From contig NZ_CP152407.1 in assembly GCF_038958875.1 (NCBI RefSeq), positions 999,501 through 1,063,500 on the forward strand: a stretch of DNA of 64,000 nucleotides. The letters are read 5' to 3'. The translations under genes and the position numbers were made by a program. The notes under the pieces were generated by a model. The model made no database searches and was not told where the DNA came from. It saw only the letters and a list, made by a program, of their open reading frames with translations. The DNA comes from Acidovorax sp. FHTAMBA (GTDB lineage Bacteria > Pseudomonadota > Gammaproteobacteria > Burkholderiales > Burkholderiaceae_C). Below are positions 26,301-35,015 of this stretch, piece by piece; positions within the stretch are counted from its first letter, which is position 1, and each line of letters opens with the position of its first letter.

Positions 26301-26786
26301 ATGAGCAAAACTGTCCCTGTCGCGCCGCAAGACTTTGAGCCCGAGTTCATTGCCGGGCTCAAATCCATCTTTGAAGAAAAGATCGTGTTCAACCAGGTGC
26401 TGGGCCTGAAGATCACCGCACTGGCGCCCGATGGCGTGGTGGGTCGTATCGACATGAAGCCCGAGCTGGTGGGCCACTATGCGTACAACCGCATCCACGG
26501 GGGCGTGATCAGCGCGGGGCTGGATGCCATGGGCGGGCTGGCGGTGATGGCTGCGATTGGGGCCAAGCACATGGACGAGGCGCCCGAGCAGCGCCTGCAC
26601 CGTTTTGCCAAGCTGGGCACCATCGACCTGCGCATCGACTACCTGCGACCCGGCATTGGCAGCCACTTCGAGCTGCGCGCGCAGGTGCTGCGGCTGGGCT
26701 CGCGCGTGGCCACCACGCGCATGGAATTCCTGGGGCCTGACGGGCAGATCATGTCGGCTGGCGCGGCCGCGTACATCGTTTCGTAG
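26301..26786 (+). CDS. Hotdog-fold thioesterase family protein (YigI-like)
   Basis: The 161-residue protein is a single hotdog domain of the acyl-CoA thioesterase class. It has NRIHGGVISAGLDAMGGLAV, the helix-start motif with the His/Gly core, and IDLRIDYLRPG in the central strand. Such enzymes hydrolyse acyl-CoA esters and work as dimers or tetramers. It is a single gene on the plus strand facing away from livH. The start ATG gives MSKTVPVAPQDFEPEF; no strong Shine-Dalgarno is seen. Substrate is not predictable. Confidence 0.78.
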   Translation: MSKTVPVAPQDFEPEFIAGLKSIFEEKIVFNQVLGLKITALAPDGVVGRIDMKPELVGHYAYNRIHGGVISAGLDAMGGLAVMAAIGAKHMDEAPEQRLHRFAKLGTIDLRIDYLRPGIGSHFELRAQVLRLGSRVATTRMEFLGPDGQIMSAGAAAYIVS

Positions 26787-26954
26787 GTGGGGAGCCACCC
26801 CGGGGACGTGGCGCGGCAGGCCTTCGGGTTGTGTGATCAAGCAAGCCTTGCAAGCGCATGCAACCATCGAACCGTTTGGTTACCGTTCTTGCGTAACGAA
26901 GGCATCTTTGGCGGCATGTGAAACCTACGATGGCTCTCTTTTCAAGGAGATCTG

Positions 26955-27512
26955 ATGGCCGTGCAAAACCCTTTCTTTGGCAAGCGTGAACCCGAGTCGT
27001 TTCAACCCCGCAGCAGCACCAGTTCAGGCTCCGTACTGGGGGGGGCTGCCGCCAGCAGTGCCGCACCGGCGCAGTCCATGCCAAGTTCCGTCGTGCCCAA
27101 GTCCGCCAGCAGTGACAGCACGGGCAGCAAACTCACGGTAGGCCCCAACATCAAGCTCAAAGGTGTGGAGATCACCGATTGCGACACGCTGGTGGTCGAA
27201 GGCACCGTGGAAGCCACCATGGATTCGCGCGTGATCCAGATCGCGGAGAACGGCGCCTTCAAGGGTTCGGCAGAGATCGACATTGCCGAAATCCATGGCG
27301 AATTCAACGGTACGCTCACCGTGCGCCAGAAGCTGGTGATCTTCAGCACCGGCAAGGTCAACGGCAAGATCCGCTACGGCAAACTGGTGGTGGAAGAGGG
27401 CGGGCAGCTGGCGGGCGAGATCGAGGCGGGCTTCTCCCCGGCGTCATCCTCCAGCAGCGCCCAGCGTGCCGCCGCGCCCTTGAGGGCTGAGCCGGCCGCC
27501 ATGGCCGCCTGA
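26955..27512 (+). CDS. Bactofilin (polymer-forming cytoskeletal protein)
   Basis: The 185-residue protein has a low-complexity Ser/Ala/Pro N-terminal tail (about 1-58), a right-handed beta-helix bactofilin domain (about 60-160) and an Ala-rich C-terminal tail. The core begins TVGPNIKLKGVEITDCDTL and repeats short beta units such as VVEGTVEATM and IAEIHGEFNGTLTVRQ. Bactofilins form filaments without nucleotide and often organise envelope enzymes. AAGGAGA lies 6 bases before the ATG. It is a single-gene unit ended by a clear terminator. Partner genes are not obvious nearby. Confidence 0.88.
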   Translation: MAVQNPFFGKREPESFQPRSSTSSGSVLGGAAASSAAPAQSMPSSVVPKSASSDSTGSKLTVGPNIKLKGVEITDCDTLVVEGTVEATMDSRVIQIAENGAFKGSAEIDIAEIHGEFNGTLTVRQKLVIFSTGKVNGKIRYGKLVVEEGGQLAGEIEAGFSPASSSSSAQRAAAPLRAEPAAMAA

Positions 27513-27534
27513 TCTGCTCCAAACCCTGCTCCCC

Positions 27535-27582
27535 GCTCCGCGCGTTGGCCGGACGCCTCCACGCGCGGAGCATAATTTTTTT
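27535..27582 (+). terminator. Rho-independent terminator of the bactofilin gene
   Basis: GCTCCGCGCG and CGCGCGGAGC form a 10-bp stem with a 17-base loop, followed by ATAATTTTTTT. It lies 23 bases after the bactofilin stop. Confidence 0.8.
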
Positions 27583-27624
27583 GGCTGCTTGTGCTGCTTG
27601 TGCTGCTTGGGCCGCTTTTGCGGT

Positions 27625-28047
27625 TTACGCAGGCGCGTTGTGCCGGGGCACCGGGCGCGGCCTGCCCTGCTCATCGATGGCGACATAGGTCAACCGCGCC
27701 TCGGTGACTTTCACATACCTTCCCTGATCGGTGAACCGTTCGGCATACACCTCCACCTCCACGGTGACCGAGGTGTTGCCCACCCGCGTGATGGCCGAGA
27801 AGAACGACAGGATGTCGCCCACCCGCACGGGCTGCTTGAAGATGAATTCATTGACCGCCACCGTGGCCATGCGGCCCTGGATGTAGCGCGCGGGCAGCAC
27901 AGAGCCCGCCAGGTCCACCTGCGCCATCACCCAGCCCCCAAAGATGTCGCCATTGCCGTTGGTGTCGGCGGGCATGGGGATCACTTTGAGCACCAGCTCC
28001 TTGTCGGTGGGTAATGCGGCGGGTGGTGGGCTGAAAACAGCAGACAT
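27625..28047 (-). CDS. YciA-like acyl-CoA thioesterase
   Basis: The 140-residue hotdog protein has the YciA/BACH pattern: MPADTNGNGDIFGGWVMAQVD with the catalytic Asn/Asp region, then VAVNEFIFKQPVRVGDILSF. It hydrolyses acyl-CoAs to free acids and CoA. The ATG at 28047 matches the usual family length; the frame extends 52 codons further upstream but that part has no family features. It is convergent with the bactofilin gene and divergent from the ABC exporter gene. Confidence 0.85.
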   Translation of the reverse strand: MSAVFSPPPAALPTDKELVLKVIPMPADTNGNGDIFGGWVMAQVDLAGSVLPARYIQGRMATVAVNEFIFKQPVRVGDILSFFSAITRVGNTSVTVEVEVYAERFTDQGRYVKVTEARLTYVAIDEQGRPRPVPRHNAPA

Positions 28048-28178
28048 GGGCACAATCTCGGGTTGGGGCTGAGCCAGACGAATGGGAACCACGGGTTTCC
28101 GGCGGCGGCTGGCCTGCAGAAAAACCACCTTGGCGTCAGCCGGGTCGGTAATAACAACAACACCTGGAATTGTCCCCC

Positions 28179-30023
28179 ATGCGCCACCACGGCGAAGCCG
28201 CACCTTCCACCCCCGGCCCCTCCGCGCCCGCCACGTCAGACTGGGCCACGCTGCACCGGCTGCTGCCCTACCTGTGGCAGTACAAGTGGCGCGTGATCGC
28301 GGCCATCGTGTTCATGGTGGGGGCCAAGCTGGCCAACGTCAGCGTGCCCCTGCTGCTCAAGACGCTGGTGGATTCCATGAACTTCAAGCCCGGTGACCCG
28401 GCCACGCTGCTCGTGGTGCCGGTGGGGCTGCTCGTGGCGTACGGCGCGCTGCGCCTGTCCACGTCGCTGTTCACCGAGCTGCGCGAGCTGGTGTTTGCCA
28501 AGGCCACGCAGGGCGCGGCGCGCTCCATTGCGCTGCAGACGTTCGAGCACCTGCATGCGCTCAGCCTGCGCTTTCACCTGGAGCGCCAGACTGGCGGGAT
28601 GACCCGCGACATCGAGCGCGGCGTGCGGGGCATCGAATCACTGATTTCCTTCTCGCTGTTCAACGTGTTTGCCACGCTGATCGAGGTGATCCTGGTGCTG
28701 AGCGTGCTGGCCGTGAAGTTCGACGCCTGGTTTGCCTGGATCACGCTGGCCGCCCTGGTGCTGTACATCACCTACACCGTGCTGGTGACCGAATGGCGCA
28801 CCAAGTTCCGCCGCGAGGCCAACGAATTCGACTCGGCTGCGCACACCAAGGCGGTGGATTCGCTGCTGAACTACGAGACGGTGAAGTACTTCAACAACGA
28901 AGCCTTCGAAGCCCGCCGTTACGACGAGAGCCTGGAGCGCCTGCGCCGTGCGCGCCTCAAGAGCCAGACGACGCTGTCCATGCTCAACACCGGCCAGCAG
29001 CTCATCATTGCCGTGGGGTTGGTGGCCATGCTCTGGCGCGCCACGCAGGGCGTGGTCGATGGGCGCATGACGCTGGGCGACCTCGTCATGGTCAATGCCT
29101 TCATGATCCAGCTGTACATCCCGCTCAACTTTCTGGGCGTGATCTACCGCGAGATCAAGCAGAGCCTGACCGACCTGGACAAGATGTTCACCCTGATGGA
29201 CAAGGAGCGTGAGGTGGCCGATGCGCCGGGCGCCCAGCCACTGACGGGCCTCAGCCAGCCCGCGGTGCGTTTTGAGGACGTGCACTTTTCGTACGAAACC
29301 CGCAAGGGCAACGACATGAGCACGGGCCGTCCCATCTTGCAGGGCATCAGCTTCGAGATCCCGGCGGGCAAGACGGTGGCGGTGGTGGGACCTTCGGGTT
29401 CGGGCAAGTCCACACTGGCCAGGCTGCTGTTTCGCTTCTACGACATCCAGCAAGGCCGCATCTCCATTGCAGGGCAGGAGATCCGCAGCGTGACGCAGGC
29501 CAGTGTGCGCCAGGCCATTGGCATCGTGCCGCAGGACACCGTGCTTTTCAACGACACCGTGGCCTACAACATTGCCTACGGCCGCCCCGGCGCCAGCCAG
29601 GACGAGATCGAAGCCGCCGCCCGCGCCGCGCGCATCCACGACTTCATCGCCAGCACCCCCAAGGGCTACGCCACCATGGTGGGCGAGCGCGGGCTCAAGC
29701 TCTCGGGTGGTGAAAAGCAGCGCGTGGCGATTGCCCGCACCCTGCTCAAGAACCCGCCGATCCTGATCTTTGACGAGGCCACCAGCGCGCTGGACTCGGC
29801 CAACGAGCGCGCCATCCAGGCCGAGCTGCAGGGCGTGGCGCAGAACAAGACTGCACTGGTGATTGCGCACCGCCTGTCCACGGTGGTGGACGCGCACGAA
29901 ATCCTGGTCATGGACGCCGGCCGCATCATCGAACGCGGCACACATGCGCAACTGCTGGCCCAGGGCGGCCGCTACGCCAGCATGTGGTCGCTGCAGCAGG
30001 AGGCCCCCCCTGAGTCGCCATAG
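28179..30023 (+). CDS. Atm1/ABCB7-type ABC exporter (fused membrane and ATPase domains)
   Basis: The 614-residue half-transporter has six predicted membrane helices (about 35-320) and a C-terminal ATPase with Walker A GPSGSGKST, signature LSGGEKQR, and ILIFDEATSALDSANE. The membrane part carries ETVKYFNNEAFEARRYDE and YREIKQSLTDLDKMF, the wording of the Atm1/ABCB7 subfamily. That subfamily exports glutathione-linked sulfur species or metal-thiol conjugates. It works as a homodimer in the inner membrane. The ATG at 28179 is preferred to a TTG three codons earlier. It is monocistronic. Confidence 0.85.
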   Translation: MRHHGEAAPSTPGPSAPATSDWATLHRLLPYLWQYKWRVIAAIVFMVGAKLANVSVPLLLKTLVDSMNFKPGDPATLLVVPVGLLVAYGALRLSTSLFTELRELVFAKATQGAARSIALQTFEHLHALSLRFHLERQTGGMTRDIERGVRGIESLISFSLFNVFATLIEVILVLSVLAVKFDAWFAWITLAALVLYITYTVLVTEWRTKFRREANEFDSAAHTKAVDSLLNYETVKYFNNEAFEARRYDESLERLRRARLKSQTTLSMLNTGQQLIIAVGLVAMLWRATQGVVDGRMTLGDLVMVNAFMIQLYIPLNFLGVIYREIKQSLTDLDKMFTLMDKEREVADAPGAQPLTGLSQPAVRFEDVHFSYETRKGNDMSTGRPILQGISFEIPAGKTVAVVGPSGSGKSTLARLLFRFYDIQQGRISIAGQEIRSVTQASVRQAIGIVPQDTVLFNDTVAYNIAYGRPGASQDEIEAAARAARIHDFIASTPKGYATMVGERGLKLSGGEKQRVAIARTLLKNPPILIFDEATSALDSANERAIQAELQGVAQNKTALVIAHRLSTVVDAHEILVMDAGRIIERGTHAQLLAQGGRYASMWSLQQEAPPESP

Positions 30024-30092
30024 CCGCCTCGGTGCGGCCGCCACAGGCGACCGCTCTTCGGTGCCGTCCAGGCCTGCACAGGCAGGCCTGGA

Positions 30093-30160
30093 GCCGCGGC
30101 ACTCAGCCCCTGAGGGGGACGACGCCATCGCTGCGGGGCGGCCCTTGCCAGGCGTCTCTC
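30093..30160. repeat. CCCCTGAGGGGGACG extragenic repeat, copy 1
   Basis: AGCCCCTGAGGGGGACGACG lies in the 239-base gap after the ABC exporter gene. A related CCCCCTGAGGGGGACGCACC unit lies just after the gltL gene at 46.5 kb. Both contain a short palindrome and follow a stop codon. Confidence 0.5.
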
Positions 30161-30262
30161 GCCGGGACTGCGCCAGTTTTACCCGCTCCGCGCGGAGGTA
30201 GGTGGCGCAGACTGCACAGCGCTGGTTCTCGCAGATTTTTATTGTTGATATTGCACTGACCC

Positions 30263-31195
30263 ATGAAGCCCGTCCTTCTTGCCCTCATGTTTTTGTCTGA
30301 AGAGCACATCGCCCAGATGGCCCAGACCTTTGAAGTGATCTACGCGCCCGACGCGCCGCAGGCCGCTGCCGCGATCGCGCAGCACGGCAGCCGCGTGCGG
30401 GTGGTGCTCACCATCGGTGCCGTGGGCCTGAGCCCGACGCAGATCGACGCGCTGCCTGCGCTCACGCTGATTTGCGCGCTGGGCGCGGGCTACGAGAACA
30501 TCGCCGTGGCCCACGCCAAGGCGCGCGGCATCGTGGTGGCCACGGGCGCGGGCACCAATGACGACTGTGTGGCCGACCACACCTGGGGCCTGCTGATTGC
30601 CGCGCAGCGCCGCATCCTGCCGCTGGACAAGGCCACGCGCGCCGGCATCTGGCGCACGGCCTTGCCGCTGCCGCCCAACGTGTCGCACAAGCGGCTGGGC
30701 ATCATCGGCCTGGGCACCATCGGCAAGAAGATCGCACAGCGCGCGCTGGGCTTTGAGATCGAGGTGGGCTACCACAACCGCAGCGCGCGCACCGATGTGC
30801 CGTATCGCTACTTTGCCGATGTGGCGGCGCTTGCCGCATGGGCGGACTTCCTCGTGGTCGCCACGCCGGGTGGCGCTGCTACCCGGCACCTGGTCAACGC
30901 AGACGTGCTGAACGCGCTGGGCCCGCGCGGCGTGGTGGTCAACATCGCACGCGGCAGCGTGATCGACACCGCCGCCCTGGCCGCCGCGCTGCGCGAAGGC
31001 CGCATTGCGGCAGCAGGCCTGGATGTGTACGAGAGCGAGCCCGCGCCCCCGGCCGAGCTGCTGGACCTGGACAGCGTGGTGCTCACACCCCACGTGGCGG
31101 GCTGGTCGCCCGAGGCGGTGCAGGCCTCGGTGGACCGTTTCCTGGAAAACGCTCGCCGCCATCTGGCAGGCGAGGCGCCGGTGTCTCCGCTCTGA
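30263..31195 (+). CDS. D-2-hydroxyacid dehydrogenase family protein
   Basis: The 310-residue protein has the NAD(P)-binding motif GIIGLGTIGKKIA near residue 150. The catalytic triad of the family is visible: Arg in NIARGSVIDTAAL, Glu in DVYESEPAPP and His in LTPHVAGWS. It reversibly reduces 2-oxoacids (glyoxylate, hydroxypyruvate or similar) to D-2-hydroxyacids. The length and wording fit the glyoxylate/hydroxypyruvate reductase group. It is followed by a mazG-like gene after a dispersed repeat. The exact substrate is not visible. Confidence 0.87.
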   Translation: MKPVLLALMFLSEEHIAQMAQTFEVIYAPDAPQAAAAIAQHGSRVRVVLTIGAVGLSPTQIDALPALTLICALGAGYENIAVAHAKARGIVVATGAGTNDDCVADHTWGLLIAAQRRILPLDKATRAGIWRTALPLPPNVSHKRLGIIGLGTIGKKIAQRALGFEIEVGYHNRSARTDVPYRYFADVAALAAWADFLVVATPGGAATRHLVNADVLNALGPRGVVVNIARGSVIDTAALAAALREGRIAAAGLDVYESEPAPPAELLDLDSVVLTPHVAGWSPEAVQASVDRFLENARRHLAGEAPVSPL

Positions 31196-31204
31196 AGTTT
31201 GAAT

Positions 31205-31260
31205 GAAAAGTGGCTCTAGCGCTCTACAGATAAGCGCGAGCAGCTATCAAATCAGGAGTT
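31205..31260 (+). repeat. Dispersed GCGCTTAT element, copy 5, supplying the next gene's ribosome site
   Basis: The copy reads CTAGCGCTCTACAGATAAGC, then GCGAGCAGCTATCAAATCAG, and ends GAG. Its tail CAGGAG lies 9 bases before the ATG at 31267 and acts as the apparent Shine-Dalgarno of the mazG-like gene. Confidence 0.6.
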
Positions 31261-31266
31261 TTTGCA

Positions 31267-31605
31267 ATGTCTCTGGATGTCGATGCCTTGCAGGCGCGGC
31301 TGCGCGCCTTTGCCGCCGAGCGGCAGTGGCAGCCGTTTCACACCCCCAAGAACCTGGCGATGGCGCTGATGGTGGAAGCGGCTGAACTGACCGAGATTTT
31401 TCAGTGGATGACGCCCGAACAATCGCGGGCAGTGCGCGACGATCCGGCGCTCAGGGAACCCATTGCCGATGAAGTGGCCGATGTGCTGCTCTACCTGCTG
31501 CAGCTGGCCGACCACGCGGGCGTGGACGTGGCTGCTGCGGTGGAGAACAAGCTGCGCAAGAACGCGCTCAAGTACCCGGTGCCGGGTGCCGAGGCTGGAA
31601 TATGA
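31267..31605 (+). CDS. MazG-like nucleotide pyrophosphohydrolase
   Basis: The 112-residue protein has the all-helical MazG/dCTPase fold with its metal-binding acidic pairs: MVEAAELTEIFQWM near residue 36 and DEVADVLLYLLQLAD near 74. Such enzymes hydrolyse (d)NTPs, often damaged ones, to the monophosphate and pyrophosphate, acting as house-cleaning enzymes. The C-terminal NKLRKNALKYPV is also typical. It is flanked on both sides by copies of the dispersed GCGCTTAT element. The exact nucleotide is unknown. Confidence 0.85.
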   Translation: MSLDVDALQARLRAFAAERQWQPFHTPKNLAMALMVEAAELTEIFQWMTPEQSRAVRDDPALREPIADEVADVLLYLLQLADHAGVDVAAAVENKLRKNALKYPVPGAEAGI

Positions 31606-31665
31606 GTAAAAAATGCCTCTGGCGCTTTGCTGGATTGCGCTGACAGCTATCAATATTGAAGCAAC
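31601..31665 (+). repeat. Dispersed GCGCTTAT element, copy 6
   Basis: This copy begins at the mazG-like stop (TGAGTAAAAAATGCCTCTGG) and continues with GCGCTGACAGCTATCAATAT. It fills most of the gap between the mazG-like gene and the TRAP gene terminator. Confidence 0.6.
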
Positions 31666-31694
31666 AGCAAGTGGCGCTCGCCGCGATGCAGCGC

Positions 31695-31720
31695 AAAAAA
31701 AGCCCCGCTTTTGCGGGGCT
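31695..31720 (-). terminator. Rho-independent terminator of the TRAP binding-protein gene
   Basis: On the minus strand AGCCCCGC and GCGGGGCT form a stem with loop AAAA, followed directly by TTTTTTTG. It lies 36 bases past the dctP stop and is one of the clearest terminators in the window. Confidence 0.88.
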
Positions 31721-31755
31721 CGTTCAGGGGGCGGTGCGCTCGCCCTGGCCTGTTC

Positions 31756-32793
31756 TTACTGTTTGCGGGCTGCAATGGCCTTTTCGGCCATGTTCACCAG
31801 GTCGGCGCCGATCTGCCCCTTCCACTTGTCGTGCACGGGGCGCGTGGCTTTCACAAACGCCTCACGTTCGGCCGGGGTGAGCTGGGTGACCGTAACGCCC
31901 AGGGCGGCGATGTCCTTGAGCAGCGGCTTGTCGGCCTCGATCACGCCCTTGCGGGCGATGGCGATTTCTTCCTTGCCGGCCTCGATGGCGGCCTGCTTGA
32001 CGATCTCCCGGTCGGCCGGGGTCCAGCTGTTCCACACTTCCTTGTTCACCACAAAGATCAGCGGGTCGTTCACGTAGCCCCACAGCGTGATGTGCTTTTG
32101 CGCCACGCTGTGCAGCTTGGCGGCGGTGAAGATGGATAATGGGTTTTCCTGCCCGTCCACCGCGCCGCTGGCAAAGGCGGGCTGCGCATCGGCCCAGCTC
32201 ATCTGCGTGGGGTTGGCGCCCAGGGCGGTGAAGGTGTCCAGGAACAGGGGCGAGCCCACCACGCGGATTTTCAGGCCCTTGAGGTCGGCGGGGCTCTTGA
32301 TGGCCAGCTTGGAGTTGGAGATTTCGCGGTAGCCGTTTTCGCCCCAGGCCAGCGGCACCACACCGGCTTTGTCCAGCGTGGCAAAGATGCTCTTGCCCAC
32401 GTCACCCTGCGTCACGGCATCGACGGCCGCGTAGTCGGGGAACAGGAAGGGCAGCGAGAACAGGTTGAGCTGCTTGACCTGCGGCGACCAGTTGATGGTG
32501 GAGCCCACGGCCATGTCGATCACGCCCTGGCGCAGCGCACTGAACTCGCGCGTCTGGTCGCCCTGGATCAGCGAGACGCCGGGGTAGAGCTTGATATTGA
32601 TGCGGCCATTGGTGCGCTCGCGCACCTTGTTGGCCCACAGCTCGCCGCCCTTGCCCCAGGGGAACGCGGGGCCCAGCACCAGCGACATGCGGTACTCGCT
32701 CTTGTACGCCGTCTGTGCGATGGCGGCTGGCGCCGTGAAGGCGAGGGCGGCGGCAGCGGCCAGGGCGGTGGTGAGGAAGGTGCGCAGTTTCAT
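31756..32793 (-). CDS. TRAP transporter solute-binding protein (DctP family)
   Basis: The 345-residue periplasmic protein has a signal peptide ending AAIAQTA near residue 27. It has the DctP fold wording GPAFPWGKGGELWANKV, the conserved LKGLKIRVVGSPLFLDTFTALGAN stretch (read as two parts) and SWADAQPAFASGAVDGQENP. It captures a carboxylate for a DctQM permease. Small and large permease genes lie 6 kb away on the same strand (39022-40880), separated by the envelope-sugar cassette. They are the likely partners. AAGGAGACT precedes the ATG. Confidence 0.87.
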   Translation of the reverse strand: MKLRTFLTTALAAAAALAFTAPAAIAQTAYKSEYRMSLVLGPAFPWGKGGELWANKVRERTNGRINIKLYPGVSLIQGDQTREFSALRQGVIDMAVGSTINWSPQVKQLNLFSLPFLFPDYAAVDAVTQGDVGKSIFATLDKAGVVPLAWGENGYREISNSKLAIKSPADLKGLKIRVVGSPLFLDTFTALGANPTQMSWADAQPAFASGAVDGQENPLSIFTAAKLHSVAQKHITLWGYVNDPLIFVVNKEVWNSWTPADREIVKQAAIEAGKEEIAIARKGVIEADKPLLKDIAALGVTVTQLTPAEREAFVKATRPVHDKWKGQIGADLVNMAEKAIAARKQ

Positions 32794-32807
32794 GGAGTCT
32801 CCTTACT

Positions 32808-32872
32808 ATGAAATAAATAGCTGATGGCGCTTTTTTGACAAGCGTTAGGGCCACTTTCTACCATCAAAGTGA
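32808..32872 (-). repeat. Dispersed GCGCTTAT element, copy 7
   Basis: Read on the minus strand it gives AAGTGGCCCTAACGCTTGTC and then AGCGCCATCAGCTATTTATT. It lies just upstream of the dctP gene, where it may form part of the 5' leader. Confidence 0.55.
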
Positions 32873-32952
32873 TGTTTTGCTGGTGGCGGCGGGTGCGGCA
32901 GCCGTGCCCGCGAGGGCGGGGGCAGCGTGCCAGCGTTGCCCATGGTGCGGCG

Positions 32953-33891
32953 CTACGGATGGTTGTCCCGCGTGGCACCGAGGCCGAACGCCAGCGCCCC
33001 TGCGCCGCCCTGCACCAGTCCATACAGGCCATACACCAGGGCCGCACCCACGGCGCCGGCGGCGTCCACGCCAAAGGGTGCCAGCGCCAGCACGGCGGCG
33101 GCCTCGCGGGTGCCCCAGCCCCCCACGCTGACGGGCAGCGCAGCCAGCAAAAAGATGGGCGCCATGGCAAAGGCCCAGGCCGACCAGGGTGCCTGCACCC
33201 CCAGGGCCCATGCACCCGCTGCCAGTGCGGCGGCCGACAGCACCTGCACCGCCATGGATGCCAGCGCCTGGCGCAGCAGCCGCTGCCCCGTATCGGGCTG
33301 GTTGGCCAGTGTGTGCAGCGCGGCCAGCCAGCGGTGCGGGGGCGCTTTGCGGCGGCGTAAATGCCGCATGCCGGCCCAGGGCAGCACCAGCCCCAGGCCG
33401 GCGGCCAAGCCTGCCAGGCCGGCCAGGGCCCAGGCAGGCACCCCCGCCCAGGGCGCGAGCACCGGGGCCGAGGCCAGCGCACCCAGGGCACCGAGCACGC
33501 ACAGCATCCACACCCCGCTGAGCCGGTCCAGCACGACCGAGGCACTGGCCGCCATGGCACCCTCGCCGCTTTGCCGCAAGGCCACCGCCCGGTACACGTC
33601 GCCGCCCACCACGGCGCCGGGCAGCAGGGCGTTCAGCCCCATGGCCTGGAAGTACCAGCGCAGCGCAGACCGGCAAGGCATCTTTGCCCCCAGCCACTGC
33701 ACCAGTGCCCGCCAGCGCAGGGCGGACACGATGTTGGATGCCAGCGCCAGCGCCAGCCCCGCCAGAAGCCACAACGGCTGCGCCTGTCGCAGCCGTTGCC
33801 ACAGCTGCGAAAGATCCGCCAGCACCACCACGCCCAGCAAGAGGCCCAGACCCAGCAGCCCGCGCAGCAGGGCCTTGTGGGCGCGGCTCAT
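32953..33891 (-). CDS. YbhN-like (LPG synthase TM-family) membrane protein, candidate lipid-sugar flippase
   Basis: The 312-residue protein is almost entirely hydrophobic, with about eight predicted membrane helices, and belongs to the lysylphosphatidylglycerol synthase transmembrane/UPF0104 family. Conserved wording includes ALLPGAVVGGDVYRAV near residue 90 and LLAALPVSVGGWGTREAA near 255. The soluble catalytic domain of MprF is absent. It is ATGA-coupled to the GT2 gene upstream, so it probably handles the same lipid-linked sugar, for example by flipping it. The role is inferred from coupling and is not proven for the family. Confidence 0.78.
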   Translation of the reverse strand: MSRAHKALLRGLLGLGLLLGVVVLADLSQLWQRLRQAQPLWLLAGLALALASNIVSALRWRALVQWLGAKMPCRSALRWYFQAMGLNALLPGAVVGGDVYRAVALRQSGEGAMAASASVVLDRLSGVWMLCVLGALGALASAPVLAPWAGVPAWALAGLAGLAAGLGLVLPWAGMRHLRRRKAPPHRWLAALHTLANQPDTGQRLLRQALASMAVQVLSAAALAAGAWALGVQAPWSAWAFAMAPIFLLAALPVSVGGWGTREAAAVLALAPFGVDAAGAVGAALVYGLYGLVQGGAGALAFGLGATRDNHP

Positions 33892-34901
33892 GCCAGCGGG
33901 GCGTCAGGTGGGCCGGCTGCAGGGGCTGTGTCGGCCAGTGGGTCGTGCTCGTGCGCGTAAAACTGGGGCTGCCCCCGGCCTTCGTGGTAGATGCGGATCA
34001 GCATCTCGCCCACCAGACCGGCCACGATGAGCTGCAGCCCCATCAGCAGCAGCATCACGCCCGTGATCAGCAGCGGCCGCCCGCCCACATCGTGCCCCAG
34101 CAGCTTGAGCCCCGCGAGCCAGGCCAGCATCAGCAGGCCCGGCGTGGCCAGCCACAGGCCCATGCCGCCAAAGGCGTGCAGCGGCCTGTGGCGATAGCGC
34201 ATGAAGAACACGATCAGCATCAGGTCTAGGATCACGCGGAAGGTGCGGTCGATGCCGTATTTGGAAACGCCCCGGGTGCGGGCGTGGTGGCGCACCGGCA
34301 CCTCGGTGATGCGCGCGCCGGCTTCTTTGGCCAGCGAGGGGATGAACCGGTGCAGCTCGCCATACAGGCGGATGCGGTCGATGATGGGGCGGCGGTAGGC
34401 CTTGAGCGCGCAGCCGTAGTCGTGCAGGTGCACGCCGGTGCTGCGCGAAATGAGCCGGTTGGCCAGCATGGAGGGCAGGCGTCGCGACAGGGCCTTGTCC
34501 TGCCGCTGGTGGCGCCAGCCCGACACCATGTCCACGTCGGGGTCGGTCTCCAGGCGCTGCAGCAGCAGGGGGATGTCTTGGGGTTCGTTTTGCAGATCGG
34601 CATCCAGCGTGACCACATAGCGGCCGCGGACCTGGTCAAAACCCGCCTGCAGGGCGGCCGACTGGCCGTAGTTGCGTACCAGGCACACCGCGCGCAGCCA
34701 GGGCCGGCCGTCGGTGAGCTCGCGCAGGCGGGCAGCACTGCCGTCGCTGGAGCCGTCGTCTACCGCAATCAGCTCGAAGCTCAGGGGCTGGGTGGCCATT
34801 GCCCCATGAATGCGCTCGACCAAGTCGGGAAGATTCTCGAGTTCGTTATAAATGGGCACCACAATCGAGACTTCGGGCGGTGTGGTGCTGGAATCGCGCA
34901 T
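33888..34901 (-). CDS. GT2 polyprenyl-phosphate sugar transferase (ArnC/RgtE-like)
   Basis: The 337-residue protein has a GT-A domain at about 12-235: VSIVVPIYNELENLPDLV, AVDDGSSDGS, VVTLDADLQNEPQDIP with the metal-binding DxD and the DYGCALKAYRR acceptor loop. Two membrane helices and a cytosolic tail follow. This is the layout of ArnC, GtrB and RgtE, which load a nucleotide sugar onto undecaprenyl phosphate on the inner face. The ATG at 34901 is chosen over one 14 codons upstream because MRDSSTTPPEVS matches family starts. It is divergent from the GT39/epimerase/ugd genes and ATGA-coupled to the flippase-like gene. Confidence 0.85.
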   Translation of the reverse strand: MRDSSTTPPEVSIVVPIYNELENLPDLVERIHGAMATQPLSFELIAVDDGSSDGSAARLRELTDGRPWLRAVCLVRNYGQSAALQAGFDQVRGRYVVTLDADLQNEPQDIPLLLQRLETDPDVDMVSGWRHQRQDKALSRRLPSMLANRLISRSTGVHLHDYGCALKAYRRPIIDRIRLYGELHRFIPSLAKEAGARITEVPVRHHARTRGVSKYGIDRTFRVILDLMLIVFFMRYRHRPLHAFGGMGLWLATPGLLMLAWLAGLKLLGHDVGGRPLLITGVMLLLMGLQLIVAGLVGEMLIRIYHEGRGQPQFYAHEHDPLADTAPAAGPPDAPLA

Positions 34902-35015
34902 GGGTTGGTTCGGGTGTGGTCGATGGACTTGGTATTGTGCCAAGGCAAAGGCCCGCCAAGCCGCTGCCCGCCTTGCTCTCTGGGCCGCTGCGGCTTTATT
35001 TTCTGGTTACCTACC

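Noticed and set aside
34284..35015. Long in-frame extension upstream of the GT39 gene
   Set aside because: It is antisense to the GT2 gene, whose protein features are clear, and has no family features of its own.
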